DNA of 15,670 nucleotides from Tannerella sp. (GTDB lineage Bacteria; Bacteroidota; Bacteroidia; Bacteroidales; Tannerellaceae): assembly GCA_031289515.1 (NCBI GenBank), contig JAITPH010000263.1, positions 1 to 15,670 of the forward strand, written 5' to 3'. A program made the position numbers and the translations under genes. Shown here in pieces: positions 4,857 through 12,974 of this stretch. The notes beneath the pieces were generated by a model. That model did no database searches. It was given only the letters and a program-made list of their open reading frames with translations, and was not told the DNA's origin. The first letter of the stretch is position 1. Each line of letters opens with the position of its first letter.

Positions 4857-7772
4857 ATGAAGAAAGAGATTGTTAGTGTTTTAATAGGTATTAGCCTTGT
4901 CACTTTTTTGTCGCAATCCGTGACGGCGCAACAAAACAAAGTCGAGATTAAAGGCGTTGTAGTAGATAAAGAGAGTAGAGAGCCGATTGAATCGGCAACG
5001 ATACGACTGCTGTCAGATAGAGACAGCACGATGAAAGCCGGTGCAGCAAGTAGTACGAACGGCAGTTTTTCCATCAAGGGAATCGAAGCGGGCACATATC
5101 TGCTTCATGTCTCATACATTGGCTATGACCATATATATCAGCCGTTACAATTGACCGGACGCTCCGAGACGGTTGATTTGGGCACATTTGAGTTTGAGGA
5201 AAACAAAGTCATGCTCGGCGAAGCTGTCGTCACGGCAAAAGCCGTCGAAGTGACCGTAAAGGGAGATACCGTCGAATATAACGCCGATTCGTACAAGATA
5301 CCGGAAGGCTCGATGCTCGAAGACCTTCTTAAAAAGATGCCGGGCGTGGAGGTAAGCAAAGACGGCGCCGTCACAATCAACGGCAAGGAAATCAAAAAGG
5401 TGCTTGTCGACGGCAAGGAATTTTTCTCCGACGACCCGAAAGTGGCTTCCAAAAATCTTCCTGCAAAGATGGTCGAAAAAGTTCAAACATACGATAAACG
5501 AAGCGACATGACCATGATGACAGGTTTCGACGACGGCGATGAAGAAGCCGTTATCAACCTGACTATCCGCCCCGGTATGAAAGAGGGTCTGTTCGGCAAC
5601 GCTTTTGCCGGATATGGCAGCCAAGACCGTTACGAAGGCAATTTCTCCGTAAATCAATTCGCGAACAACAGCCAGCTCTCGCTTCTCGGCGGCTTGAACA
5701 ATACGAACAACATGGGATTCACCGATTTTGCTTCGACTGCGTTCGCAGGCATGGGCGGCGGAGGCGGCGGCGGAGGAGTAAGGAGAGTCGTGATTGGCGG
5801 CACGGGCGGAGGCGGCGGCATCACCCAATCCGGTAATATCGGCGCTAACTTCAGCAAGGAATTTAGTCCGAAGCTGACTGTCGGCGGCAATGTCCGCTAT
5901 TCTCACTCGGACAACGACTCCGAAAGTACAAACGAAACCGAAAACATCCTGAATACCGGTAACTCTTACGATTACGAGCAATCCAAGTCGAGAACAAAAA
6001 ACGATAACATGAACGTTAATTTACGCATGGTTTGGAAGCCTGATACGCTGACCCAAGTCATCGTTACCCCAAATTTCTCTTTAAGCAAATCGAATCAGAA
6101 TCAAGCCGACGATTCCTATACATTAAATAATGTACGCGACTCGGTAAATACCGTTATCTCAAGTTCTTCTTCCGAGGGCGACAGCTACAACGCCTCCGCA
6201 CGCATCGACGCAAGCCGCAAACTGAGCGACAAAGGGCGCGTACTGAGCATGTCGCTGTCCGGCGGAAGCGGTAATACGGCGAGCGATGGAATAAACTATT
6301 CGCTGACGAGATACTTCCAGACGCCGACGCATCCGACAGATCTCATCGACCAGCAAATAGGGTACGACAATACCAATTACAACTATCGTGGTATGGTCTC
6401 GTGGGTCGAGCCTGTCGGCTTCAACAATTTCATACAGTTATCGTACAGTTACAGCGCCAATGAACGCGAAGCTCTGAAGAACGCTTATACAAAGGGCGAT
6501 TCGAAAGAATATGACGTTCTCGATTCGACGTACAGCAAAAGCTCGCGCAACGAATCGGCAGACCAGCGTATTAACGTCGCTTTCAAGTCGCAACGCAACT
6601 TGTATAACTATACCGTCGGATTCAATATCGATCCGTCGTATCAGAAGACCGAAACATTCGTGGGCAACCAAACGCTTTACAGCAACAGTCGCAGCGTTGT
6701 AAACTATTCGCCGACACTGCTGTTAAACTATCGTCCGTCAAACCAGCAGAATATCCGTGTAGAATATGAAGGCAGGACAAGTCAGCCCTCGATGGTGCAA
6801 CTTCAACCGGTCGAAGATGTTTCCGATCCGTTGAACACTACGATAGGTAATCCCGACCTCAATCCTATCTATACAAACAACCTGCGTATCCAGATGCAAA
6901 ACTTCAATTCGCAGAAACAAACGGCTTTCATGATTTTCGCAAACGGCAGCTATGTGGTGAACGACGTGGTGAACTTTATTACCAACGACCCGACTACCGG
7001 CAAAAAAATCACCACTTATCGTAATATCAACGGCAATTACAACGGCAACTTGCGTTTCATGTACAATACTCCTCTTAAAAACATCAAATATTCGATCAAT
7101 AATTCGGGTATGGTATCGTACTCAAACACAAACAGTTACGTCAACACGGAGAAAAATACGAACAAGCAGTTGCAACTGCAAGACCGTCTGGGCATAAACT
7201 ATCGCTCCGATTACGCGGATTTAGGCATCAACGGCAATATCTCGTACCGCCGCACCAGAAACTCGCTTCAGGGACAGACCGATCTCAATACGTTCGACTA
7301 TGGCGGAGGAGCTAACACTACTCTCTATCTGCCTCTGAATATCAAGTTGGAATCGGATATTACGTATAATACAAACTCCGGATATTCAGACGATTACCAG
7401 TTGAATGAATGGCTTTGGAACGCTTCGCTTTCAAAAAGTTTTCTCAAGGGCAACGCGGCAACATTGCGCCTCAAGGTATATGACATTTTGCAGCAACGCA
7501 GCAATATCTCGTATACTACGACTTCGAGCTATACCCGCTATTCCGAATATAACACGCTGAACAGCTATTTCATGCTGAATTTCGTCTTTAACTTCAGCAT
7601 TTTCAAGGGAGGCGCAAGCAGATCCGACATGTTTAGCGGCAGACCCGATGGCGGTCCCGGCGGAGTTCAGATTCGTACAATAGGCGGCGGACCCGGCGGC
7701 GGTGGTGGACCCGGCGGCGGCGGTCCTGGTGGCGGCGGCGGTGGAGGATTCGGCGGACCTCCTTCAATATAG
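4857..7772 (+). CDS. outer-membrane beta-barrel protein, TonB-receptor-like, with Gly-rich tail
   Basis: This 971-aa protein begins with a signal peptide (cut near Ala24, SVTAQQ). A carboxypeptidase-regulatory-like beta-sandwich follows (about 28-115, with GVVVDKESREPIESATIRL), then a plug-like domain (about 120-245) with VDGKEFFSDDP. The long barrel (about 245-916) is rich in alternating aromatic and polar strands. This order fits the Bacteroidota outer-membrane beta-barrel family (PF14905-like) rather than a SusC, and there is no SusD neighbour. Two Gly-rich stretches stand out: residues 299-321 (eight then five Gly in a row) and a C-terminal tail of 55 residues (917-971) made mostly of GGPGG units. 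The aromatic last strand that normally ends a barrel (FVFNFSIF) thus lies well inside the chain. The cargo is unknown. A large exported hydrolase is encoded 29 nt downstream, so uptake or surface processing of its products is possible. Confidence 0.9.
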   Translation: MKKEIVSVLIGISLVTFLSQSVTAQQNKVEIKGVVVDKESREPIESATIRLLSDRDSTMKAGAASSTNGSFSIKGIEAGTYLLHVSYIGYDHIYQPLQLTGRSETVDLGTFEFEENKVMLGEAVVTAKAVEVTVKGDTVEYNADSYKIPEGSMLEDLLKKMPGVEVSKDGAVTINGKEIKKVLVDGKEFFSDDPKVASKNLPAKMVEKVQTYDKRSDMTMMTGFDDGDEEAVINLTIRPGMKEGLFGNAFAGYGSQDRYEGNFSVNQFANNSQLSLLGGLNNTNNMGFTDFASTAFAGMGGGGGGGGVRRVVIGGTGGGGGITQSGNIGANFSKEFSPKLTVGGNVRYSHSDNDSESTNETENILNTGNSYDYEQSKSRTKNDNMNVNLRMVWKPDTLTQVIVTPNFSLSKSNQNQADDSYTLNNVRDSVNTVISSSSSEGDSYNASARIDASRKLSDKGRVLSMSLSGGSGNTASDGINYSLTRYFQTPTHPTDLIDQQIGYDNTNYNYRGMVSWVEPVGFNNFIQLSYSYSANEREALKNAYTKGDSKEYDVLDSTYSKSSRNESADQRINVAFKSQRNLYNYTVGFNIDPSYQKTETFVGNQTLYSNSRSVVNYSPTLLLNYRPSNQQNIRVEYEGRTSQPSMVQLQPVEDVSDPLNTTIGNPDLNPIYTNNLRIQMQNFNSQKQTAFMIFANGSYVVNDVVNFITNDPTTGKKITTYRNINGNYNGNLRFMYNTPLKNIKYSINNSGMVSYSNTNSYVNTEKNTNKQLQLQDRLGINYRSDYADLGINGNISYRRTRNSLQGQTDLNTFDYGGGANTTLYLPLNIKLESDITYNTNSGYSDDYQLNEWLWNASLSKSFLKGNAATLRLKVYDILQQRSNISYTTTSSYTRYSEYNTLNSYFMLNFVFNFSIFKGGASRSDMFSGRPDGGPGGVQIRTIGGGPGGGGGPGGGGPGGGGGGGFGGPPSI
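5750..5820 (+). repeat. Gly-codon-rich low-complexity stretch inside the barrel protein
   Basis: GGC/GGA codons encode runs of eight and then five glycines around a short VRRVVIGGT segment (residues 299-321). Units are imperfect (GGC, GGA mixed), so this is low-complexity coding sequence, not a clean slippage-prone repeat. As I recall, Gly-rich insertions near this point are common in this barrel family. Confidence 0.7.
7651..7763 (+). repeat. imperfect GGCGGN / CCCGGCGGCGG repeats encoding the Gly-rich tail
   Basis: Tandem, imperfect copies of a unit like CCCGGCGGCGG encode GGPGG-type repeats at the end of the beta-barrel protein. Third-codon bases vary (GGC, GGT, GGA), which argues against simple phase variation but leaves room for length change by recombination. 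Confidence 0.75.
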
Positions 7773-7801
7773 TACATTATTAATCAAATCATACTATAAC
7801 A

Positions 7802-10390
7802 ATGAAAAATATTGGAATTTATCTGACGACTACGATGTTTCTGGCGATGGCCGGATTGTCGTCACCGGTTTACGCCCAGAATATCGTAACTTATCTCGGC
7901 GAAGAAAAAATAGAAACAACGGATGAAGGCGAGATTTTCTGCCGTTTCACCGAAGGATTGCTACTTCCGCCTTCGAGCGCAGTTTCAAGCTCATACTTCA
8001 GCGCTCAGGACATGATTGCATGGCTGATTGCAACAGGGAAGTTTGTCTCTCCTTCGGCGGGCGATTCCGTACCTTACTCCTATCCCGCCATAACGCTGCC
8101 CGAAATTCGGCAGGATACGGCGCAACAGAGGGCAAGGCAAAACAACAATTTCCGATTCAACTTTCAGGCGGCGCCGCGCTGGAAATGGATGGAAGCAAAG
8201 GCCGACAGTACAGGCGCTTTTCAAGGCATGAACGTGCGAGGCTCGTACCTGTATACGTCTTATAACTCGCCCACGGAACAGTTGGCGCTTCTCGAAGCGT
8301 CGGGCGGACATCGCACATTCGTCAATAACGTTCCGCACGAAGGCGATTACTACGACTTCGGTTATTCCTTAACGCCGGTTAAGCTCAAAAAGGGTCTTAA
8401 CGAGTTCGTTTATACGCCGGGCAGAGCAGGCAGATATTCGGCGAAATTGGTCAAACCGAATAAACCGGTAATGTTTACCAAACGCGACATGACGCTTCCC
8501 GACCTTTTGATAGGCGAATCTGCACCGGCGTGGGCTGCAATCCGCGTTATCAACATGACCGAAAAGCCGTTGAAAGGACTGATTGTCCGCGCAACGCTTC
8601 CTACCGGAGAAAGCGTTGATTATCAGACGGAAAATCTCATACAAATGTCCGTCAGGAAAGTAAAGTTCCAATTGCCCGCATTGCCTGATAATGTAAGGAA
8701 TGAAGGCGAAATCATTATTGGCGTCGAACTGCTCGACAAATCGGGGAAGACGCTCGACCGCACGGAAATACCGGTTAAGAAAGCGCTCGTAACGAACTAC
8801 AATACTCGTACTTTCGTAAGCAAGATTGACGGCAGCGTCCAGTTCTTCAGCATCGTCCCCGCCAAACGCAAGAATCCCGGCGAGACGAAAGGGCTTGTTT
8901 TGACTGTTCATGGCGCCGGAGTCGACGCTCACGGACAGGCGGCCTGCTACGGTCTGAAAGATGACGTCGATATAGTTGCCGCCACCAACCGCCGCCCTTA
9001 CGGTTTCGACTGGGAAGACTGGGGACGCATCGACGCGCTCGAAGTCCTCGAAGAAGCTATCCGGATTTTCAAACCTGACATGTCGCGCATCTACCTTACC
9101 GGTCATTCGATGGGCGGACACGGTACGTGGTATCTCGGCATCACTTATCCCGACAAGTTTGCCGCAATAGCGCCATGCGCAGGCTATCCCGACCTCGGCA
9201 ACTACGGCGGACGCGGACGCTCGGACATGATGGAGCAATTCCCTAAATATGAGCCGTTCAAGCGCGCCGTCACCTACGGAAGAACGCTTTCGATGCTTGA
9301 TAACCTGAAACAATCGGGCGTCTACATCTTCCACGGAAGCGAAGACAGGGTTGTTAATACGTCAGAGGCGCGTCAGATGCGGGAACTGCTCGGCAAATTC
9401 CATGCCGATTTCTGTTATTACGAATACCCCGGCGGCGAACACTGGTTTGGCAACGAAAGCGTGGACTGGCAGCCTTTCTTCAACTATTTCGCCCTGCATA
9501 CCATTCCAAAGGCTAAAGACGTCAAAGAAATAGATTTCACGACAGCTTCGCCCGGCATCTCGCCGTCAGACTACTGGTTGCGGGTCGAACGGCAAATCAC
9601 GCCCGACGCTTTCACAAAAATAAATGCCGTACAGGGCAATGACACCATCAAGGTCGAAAAAGCCGAGAACGCTTCCTTATTAACCTTTGACTTACAGGCG
9701 CTTGGCTTCACTGCGAAAGACGTATGTATCTTTATCGGCGAACAGAAACTGACGGTACCGGCCGGACAAAAAGCTATTCTCGCTTTGGAAGCCGATAAGT
9801 GGACACTGATTGACAAAATAGACACAAAGCAAAGATATTCAGGTCGTTATGGCGGCGGTTTCAAATTTGCTTTCGACAATAACGTAGTCCTCGTGTACGC
9901 CACCAAAGGCACGGCAAAAGAAAACGAGTTGTATCTCAACAAGGCTCGATTCGACGCAGAATCGTTCTATTACAGAGGCAACGGCTCGTTTGAAGTCATC
10001 CCCGACACGGAGTATTCGACGCAAAAATACGCAGGCAGAAATGTCGTGATATACGGCAACAGTAACAACAATCGCGCATGGAACGTACTGCTGAAAGACT
10101 GTCCGATTCAGGTCGGCAACGGCGCTATCACGGCAGGCGACAAGACGTACAAAGGCAATGATTTGGGAGCATATTTCCTTTATCCTTATCCTCTTAACGA
10201 CGCAAATTTTGTCGGAGTTGTAGCGGCAACCGGCGAAAATGGAATAAAAGCGACAACCCTGAACAACTATCTTCAACCGATTACAGGCTTTCCCGAAATA
10301 ATGATTTTCCGCGCCGACATGCTGCGCACAGGGCTGGAAGGGCTTGAATATGCAGGGTTTTACGACAATGAATGGAAAGTGCAACCGTAA
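7802..10390 (+). CDS. large exported alpha/beta-hydrolase (esterase / prolyl-oligopeptidase-like)
   Basis: An 862-aa exported protein with a signal peptide (cut near Ala25, SPVYAQ). Residues 27-340 form a beta-rich N-terminal region. The catalytic domain (about 345-570) has an alpha/beta-hydrolase fold: an oxyanion-like HGAG (370-373), nucleophile Ser436 in TGHSMGGHGTW, likely acid Asp515 in HGSEDRVV, and His547 in PGGEHWFG. The C-terminal region (about 575-862) includes a segment with VYATKGT and a later VVIYGNSNNN; I recall such a region fused to exported esterases of the PHB-depolymerase/prolyl-oligopeptidase type in other environmental bacteria. All three triad residues are present, so it is probably active as an esterase or peptidase, but the substrate cannot be read from sequence. 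No lipobox is seen, so it should be soluble in the periplasm or secreted. It follows the barrel gene by 29 nt, a likely two-gene operon. Confidence 0.88.
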   Translation: MKNIGIYLTTTMFLAMAGLSSPVYAQNIVTYLGEEKIETTDEGEIFCRFTEGLLLPPSSAVSSSYFSAQDMIAWLIATGKFVSPSAGDSVPYSYPAITLPEIRQDTAQQRARQNNNFRFNFQAAPRWKWMEAKADSTGAFQGMNVRGSYLYTSYNSPTEQLALLEASGGHRTFVNNVPHEGDYYDFGYSLTPVKLKKGLNEFVYTPGRAGRYSAKLVKPNKPVMFTKRDMTLPDLLIGESAPAWAAIRVINMTEKPLKGLIVRATLPTGESVDYQTENLIQMSVRKVKFQLPALPDNVRNEGEIIIGVELLDKSGKTLDRTEIPVKKALVTNYNTRTFVSKIDGSVQFFSIVPAKRKNPGETKGLVLTVHGAGVDAHGQAACYGLKDDVDIVAATNRRPYGFDWEDWGRIDALEVLEEAIRIFKPDMSRIYLTGHSMGGHGTWYLGITYPDKFAAIAPCAGYPDLGNYGGRGRSDMMEQFPKYEPFKRAVTYGRTLSMLDNLKQSGVYIFHGSEDRVVNTSEARQMRELLGKFHADFCYYEYPGGEHWFGNESVDWQPFFNYFALHTIPKAKDVKEIDFTTASPGISPSDYWLRVERQITPDAFTKINAVQGNDTIKVEKAENASLLTFDLQALGFTAKDVCIFIGEQKLTVPAGQKAILALEADKWTLIDKIDTKQRYSGRYGGGFKFAFDNNVVLVYATKGTAKENELYLNKARFDAESFYYRGNGSFEVIPDTEYSTQKYAGRNVVIYGNSNNNRAWNVLLKDCPIQVGNGAITAGDKTYKGNDLGAYFLYPYPLNDANFVGVVAATGENGIKATTLNNYLQPITGFPEIMIFRADMLRTGLEGLEYAGFYDNEWKVQP

Positions 10391-10420
10391 TGTATAATAA
10401 TGTTAAATAACATCATATAC

Positions 10421-10451
10421 GAAAAAAAAACATACAAAACCGTTTTTTTTC
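10421..10451 (+). terminator. weak A/T hairpin, possible terminator of the hydrolase unit
   Basis: G followed by nine A (10421-10430) and eight T followed by C (10443-10451) can pair as a 9-bp stem of mostly A-U pairs around a 13-nt loop, ending in a T tract 53 nt after the hydrolase stop. The stem lacks G/C strength, so it may be only a poly-A/poly-T promoter element for the next gene. Confidence 0.3.
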
Positions 10452-10463
10452 TAAAATTTTATT

Positions 10464-10471
10464 TACCTTTG
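10464..10471 (+). promoter_or_regulatory. promoter -7 box for the oxidoreductase/DUF1080 unit
   Basis: TACCTTTG matches the Bacteroidota -7 consensus TAnnTTTG. Predicted transcription start is near 10478, giving a leader of about 60 nt before the ATG at 10539. No clear -33 TTTG is present, but a run of eight T lies 13 nt upstream, as at the other promoters here. The rest of the 148-nt gap is AT-rich and also holds a short inverted repeat (10400-10413, ATGTTA-AA-TAACAT). Confidence 0.5.
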
Positions 10472-10538
10472 CGCTGGCTTGAAAATACGGTTATATTTTC
10501 TACTAATTTTATAAACTCAAATTAAAAAAATTTTCACT

Positions 10539-12011
10539 ATGACAAACATTTCAAGAAGAAATTTTTTGCAAAGAAGTGCAGCAGCGGCGGCAGCATTCAC
10601 CATTGCTCCAAGCTCTATCTTAGGTAAGAGCCATGGCTACGTAGCGCCGTCAGACAAATTAAACATTGCCAGCGTAGGTATCGGAGGCATGGGTAACTCG
10701 AACCTGAAAGCTGTGGAGCGCACAGAAAACATCGTAGCTCTCTGCGATGTAGACTGGAAATACGCGAAACCCGTATTCGACCGTGTGAATACGGCTAAGA
10801 AGTACTGGGACTATCGCAAGATGTTCGACGAAGTAGGCAAAGACATTGACGCAGTCATCGTCGCTACAGCCGACCATACTCATGCCATTATCGCTGCCGA
10901 AGCCATGACACTCGGCAAGCACGTTTATGTTCAAAAACCTCTGACACACAGCGTTTACGAATCACGCTTACTCACCAAGCTCGCAGCAAAACATCAGGTT
11001 GCAACTCAAATGGGTAATCAGGGCGCATCCGCTGAAGGCGTAAACCTCATGTGCGAATGGATTTGGAACGGCGAAATCGGCGAAGTGCTGAAAGTGGAAG
11101 CTGCAACAGACCGCCCGATATGGCCTCAGGGACTGAATACTCCCGAAAAAGCCGACAAAATACCGTCGACTCTCAATTGGGATTTGTTCTCCGGACCTAC
11201 GGCAGTCCGTCCGTTCAATCACATTTACACCCCATGGAACTGGCGCGGCTGGTGGCCCTACGGAACAGGCGCTTTGGGAGATATGGCTTGCCATATCCTG
11301 CATCCTGCTTTCAAAGCTCTGAAATTAGGATACCCGATAAAAGCCGAAGGCTCGTCTACCCTGCTTCTGAACGAATGCGCTCCGCAGGCTCAACATGTTA
11401 AACTGACCTACCCTGCACGCGAAAACATGCCTAAGGTTGGTCTACCCGAAGTCGAAGTACACTGGTACGACGGCGGAATGATGCCCGACCGCCCCGCAGG
11501 ATTCCCGCAAGGCAGGCAATTAATGGGCGACGGCGGCGGATTGGTTATCTTCCATGGAACAAAAGACACACTGCTTTGCAGTTGCTACGGAGGAAAACCG
11601 TGGTTACTGTCCGGTCGCGTGCCAACAGCTCCGAAAGTATGCCGCCGCGTTACTCTCAGCCATGAATTGGATTGGGTGCGCGCATGTAAGGAAAGTCCCG
11701 CAAACCGCGTGAAATCGGCATCCGACTTCAGCGAAGCCGGTCCGTTCAACGAAATGGTTGTAATGGGAGTGCTGGCCGTTCGCTTGCAGGCTTTGAAAAA
11801 AGTACTGGATTGGGATGGCGAAAACATGAAGTTTACGAACATCGGCGCCGACGAAACGATCAGAACCGTTATCAAAGACGGATTTACGATCAACGACGGA
11901 CATCCTTCGTTCGATAAGACATATACGCCGGCCGTTAATGCTCAGGAATTTGCAGCCGAACTTATAAATCATAAATATCGCGACGGTTGGAAACTTCCTG
12001 CTATGCCATAA
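10539..12011 (+). CDS. Tat-exported Gfo/Idh/MocA family oxidoreductase
   Basis: A 490-aa full-length enzyme. The N-terminus is a classic Tat signal: SRRNFL (5-10), an Ala-rich hydrophobic stretch (14-20), and a likely cut near residue 30; there is no lipobox Cys. The Rossmann NAD(P) site is VGIGGMGNSN (46-55), with the acidic beta-2 end ALCDVDW (67-73). VQKPLTHS (131-138) holds the conserved Lys-Pro pair. GTGALGDMACHILHP (242-256) carries the Asp and His residues typical of the sugar-acting subgroup's active site. Such enzymes oxidise or reduce a sugar hydroxyl; exported members are thought to carry tightly bound nucleotide through Tat. A DUF1080 lipoprotein gene follows 22 nt downstream with no terminator between, and both end at a shared terminator (12925-12959). 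I infer a role in 3-keto-glycoside formation; the exact sugar is unknown. Confidence 0.93.
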   Translation: MTNISRRNFLQRSAAAAAAFTIAPSSILGKSHGYVAPSDKLNIASVGIGGMGNSNLKAVERTENIVALCDVDWKYAKPVFDRVNTAKKYWDYRKMFDEVGKDIDAVIVATADHTHAIIAAEAMTLGKHVYVQKPLTHSVYESRLLTKLAAKHQVATQMGNQGASAEGVNLMCEWIWNGEIGEVLKVEAATDRPIWPQGLNTPEKADKIPSTLNWDLFSGPTAVRPFNHIYTPWNWRGWWPYGTGALGDMACHILHPAFKALKLGYPIKAEGSSTLLLNECAPQAQHVKLTYPARENMPKVGLPEVEVHWYDGGMMPDRPAGFPQGRQLMGDGGGLVIFHGTKDTLLCSCYGGKPWLLSGRVPTAPKVCRRVTLSHELDWVRACKESPANRVKSASDFSEAGPFNEMVVMGVLAVRLQALKKVLDWDGENMKFTNIGADETIRTVIKDGFTINDGHPSFDKTYTPAVNAQEFAAELINHKYRDGWKLPAMP

Positions 12012-12033
12012 CTTTTAAATATAGTGTAATCGT

Positions 12034-12888
12034 ATGAAAAAAGTAATTTTAGCGGCAAGCGTTGTAACAGTTTTTGCGCTTGTGTCTTGTGGCGGAGGAA
12101 AGAAAAAAGCGACAGATGCCGCTGCCTCCGAAACTGAAACTGCAAGCGCCGTTCCCACTGTTCCCGAATACAAGCTGTTGGATCTCCCGATGGTAGACCT
12201 CAGCGAGTTTCCGAAAGATGAAAACGGTTGGATAACCATATTCGACGGTAAGACTTTAAATGGATGGCGCGGTTATGACCGTACCGACGTACCTAATGCG
12301 TGGGTTATCGACGAAGGCGCTATCCATATTAAAGGCTCCGGCGAAGGCGAAGCAGGCGCAAAAGACGGCGGCGACCTCGTTTTCTCGCACAAACTGAAGA
12401 ACTTCGAGTTCGAGTTTGAATGGAAAGTAGCCAAAGGCTCCAATTCCGGTGTGCTCTATCTTGTTCAGGAAGTTGAAGGACAACCCTCGTACATCTCTGC
12501 CCCTGAATATCAGGTGCTTGATAACGAAAACCATCCCGATGCCAAACTCGGAAAAGACGGTAATCGCCAATCGGCTTCACTTTATGACATGATACCTGCG
12601 AAACCGCAAAACGCCAAGGCTATCGGCGAGTGGAACAAGGGTAAGATACTCATCTACAAAGGCACTATCATCCATTATCAGAACGATGAGGCAGTAGTTG
12701 AATACCACCTTTGGACACAGCAATGGACGGATATGCTTCAGGCAAGCAAGTTCAGCCAGGAAAAATGGCCATTAGCTTTCGAGTTGCTCAACAACTGCGG
12801 CGGCAAAAACCATGAAGGTCTGATTGGATTTCAGGATCATGGCGACGATGTTTGGTTTCGTAACTTAAAAATTAAAATTACTGACTAA
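12034..12888 (+). CDS. DUF1080 (3-keto-disaccharide hydrolase family) lipoprotein
   Basis: A 284-aa lipoprotein: basic start, hydrophobic segment and lipobox LVSC with Cys19, then a Gly/Lys linker and a low-complexity Ala/Thr/Glu-rich spacer to about residue 45. The rest is one concanavalin-like beta-sandwich of the DUF1080 family, with typical segments WITIFDGKTLNGWRGY, a GSNSGVLYLV strand, the APEYQVLDNENHPDA loop, and the end motif GLIGFQDHGDDVWFRNLKI. Characterised relatives cleave glycosides whose sugar has been oxidised at C3 to a ketone, by elimination or hydration chemistry. That fits its place directly after a Tat-exported oxidoreductase. Net charges after Cys19 (Gly-Gly-Gly-Lys-Lys-Lys) do not show a clear surface-export signal, so inner-leaflet outer-membrane anchoring facing the periplasm is the simplest reading. 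Confidence 0.92.
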   Translation: MKKVILAASVVTVFALVSCGGGKKKATDAAASETETASAVPTVPEYKLLDLPMVDLSEFPKDENGWITIFDGKTLNGWRGYDRTDVPNAWVIDEGAIHIKGSGEGEAGAKDGGDLVFSHKLKNFEFEFEWKVAKGSNSGVLYLVQEVEGQPSYISAPEYQVLDNENHPDAKLGKDGNRQSASLYDMIPAKPQNAKAIGEWNKGKILIYKGTIIHYQNDEAVVEYHLWTQQWTDMLQASKFSQEKWPLAFELLNNCGGKNHEGLIGFQDHGDDVWFRNLKIKITD

Positions 12889-12924
12889 AAGTTTTCGTTT
12901 TTCGTTTTTATAATTTTTTATCAG

Positions 12925-12959
12925 TCCGAGGCCTGGATTGTTCCACGCCTCGGATTTTT
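12925..12959 (+). terminator. strong intrinsic terminator after the DUF1080 gene
   Basis: An 8-bp perfect stem TCCGAGGC/GCCTCGGA (12925-12932 with 12947-12954) is topped by a 4-bp inner stem (TGGA/TCCA) and followed at once by five T (12955-12959). It lies 36 nt after the stop codon. No T run follows on the minus strand, so it acts on plus only. It ends only 15 nt before the next gene's ATG. Confidence 0.88.
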
Positions 12960-12974
12960 ATTCTATATAATCAA

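Noticed and set aside
5145..5981. 278-aa open frame on minus inside the beta-barrel gene
   Set aside because: It lies antisense to a well-supported coding region, has no recognisable domain and no start context. Long antisense frames are expected here from codon bias.
7651..7763. GGCGGN repeats as a phase-variable repeat or CRISPR-like array
   Set aside because: Units are imperfect and without spacers, and they encode a continuous Gly-rich tail in frame; no array structure exists.
8369..9334. 321-aa open frame on minus inside the exported hydrolase gene
   Set aside because: Its residues are a shadow of the catalytic domain on plus, which has a full Ser/Asp/His triad; the minus product shows no motif.
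10400..10413. ATGTTA-AA-TAACAT inverted repeat as a terminator
   Set aside because: A 2-nt loop cannot form a hairpin with six pairs and there is no T run directly after; at most a weak protein-binding dyad.
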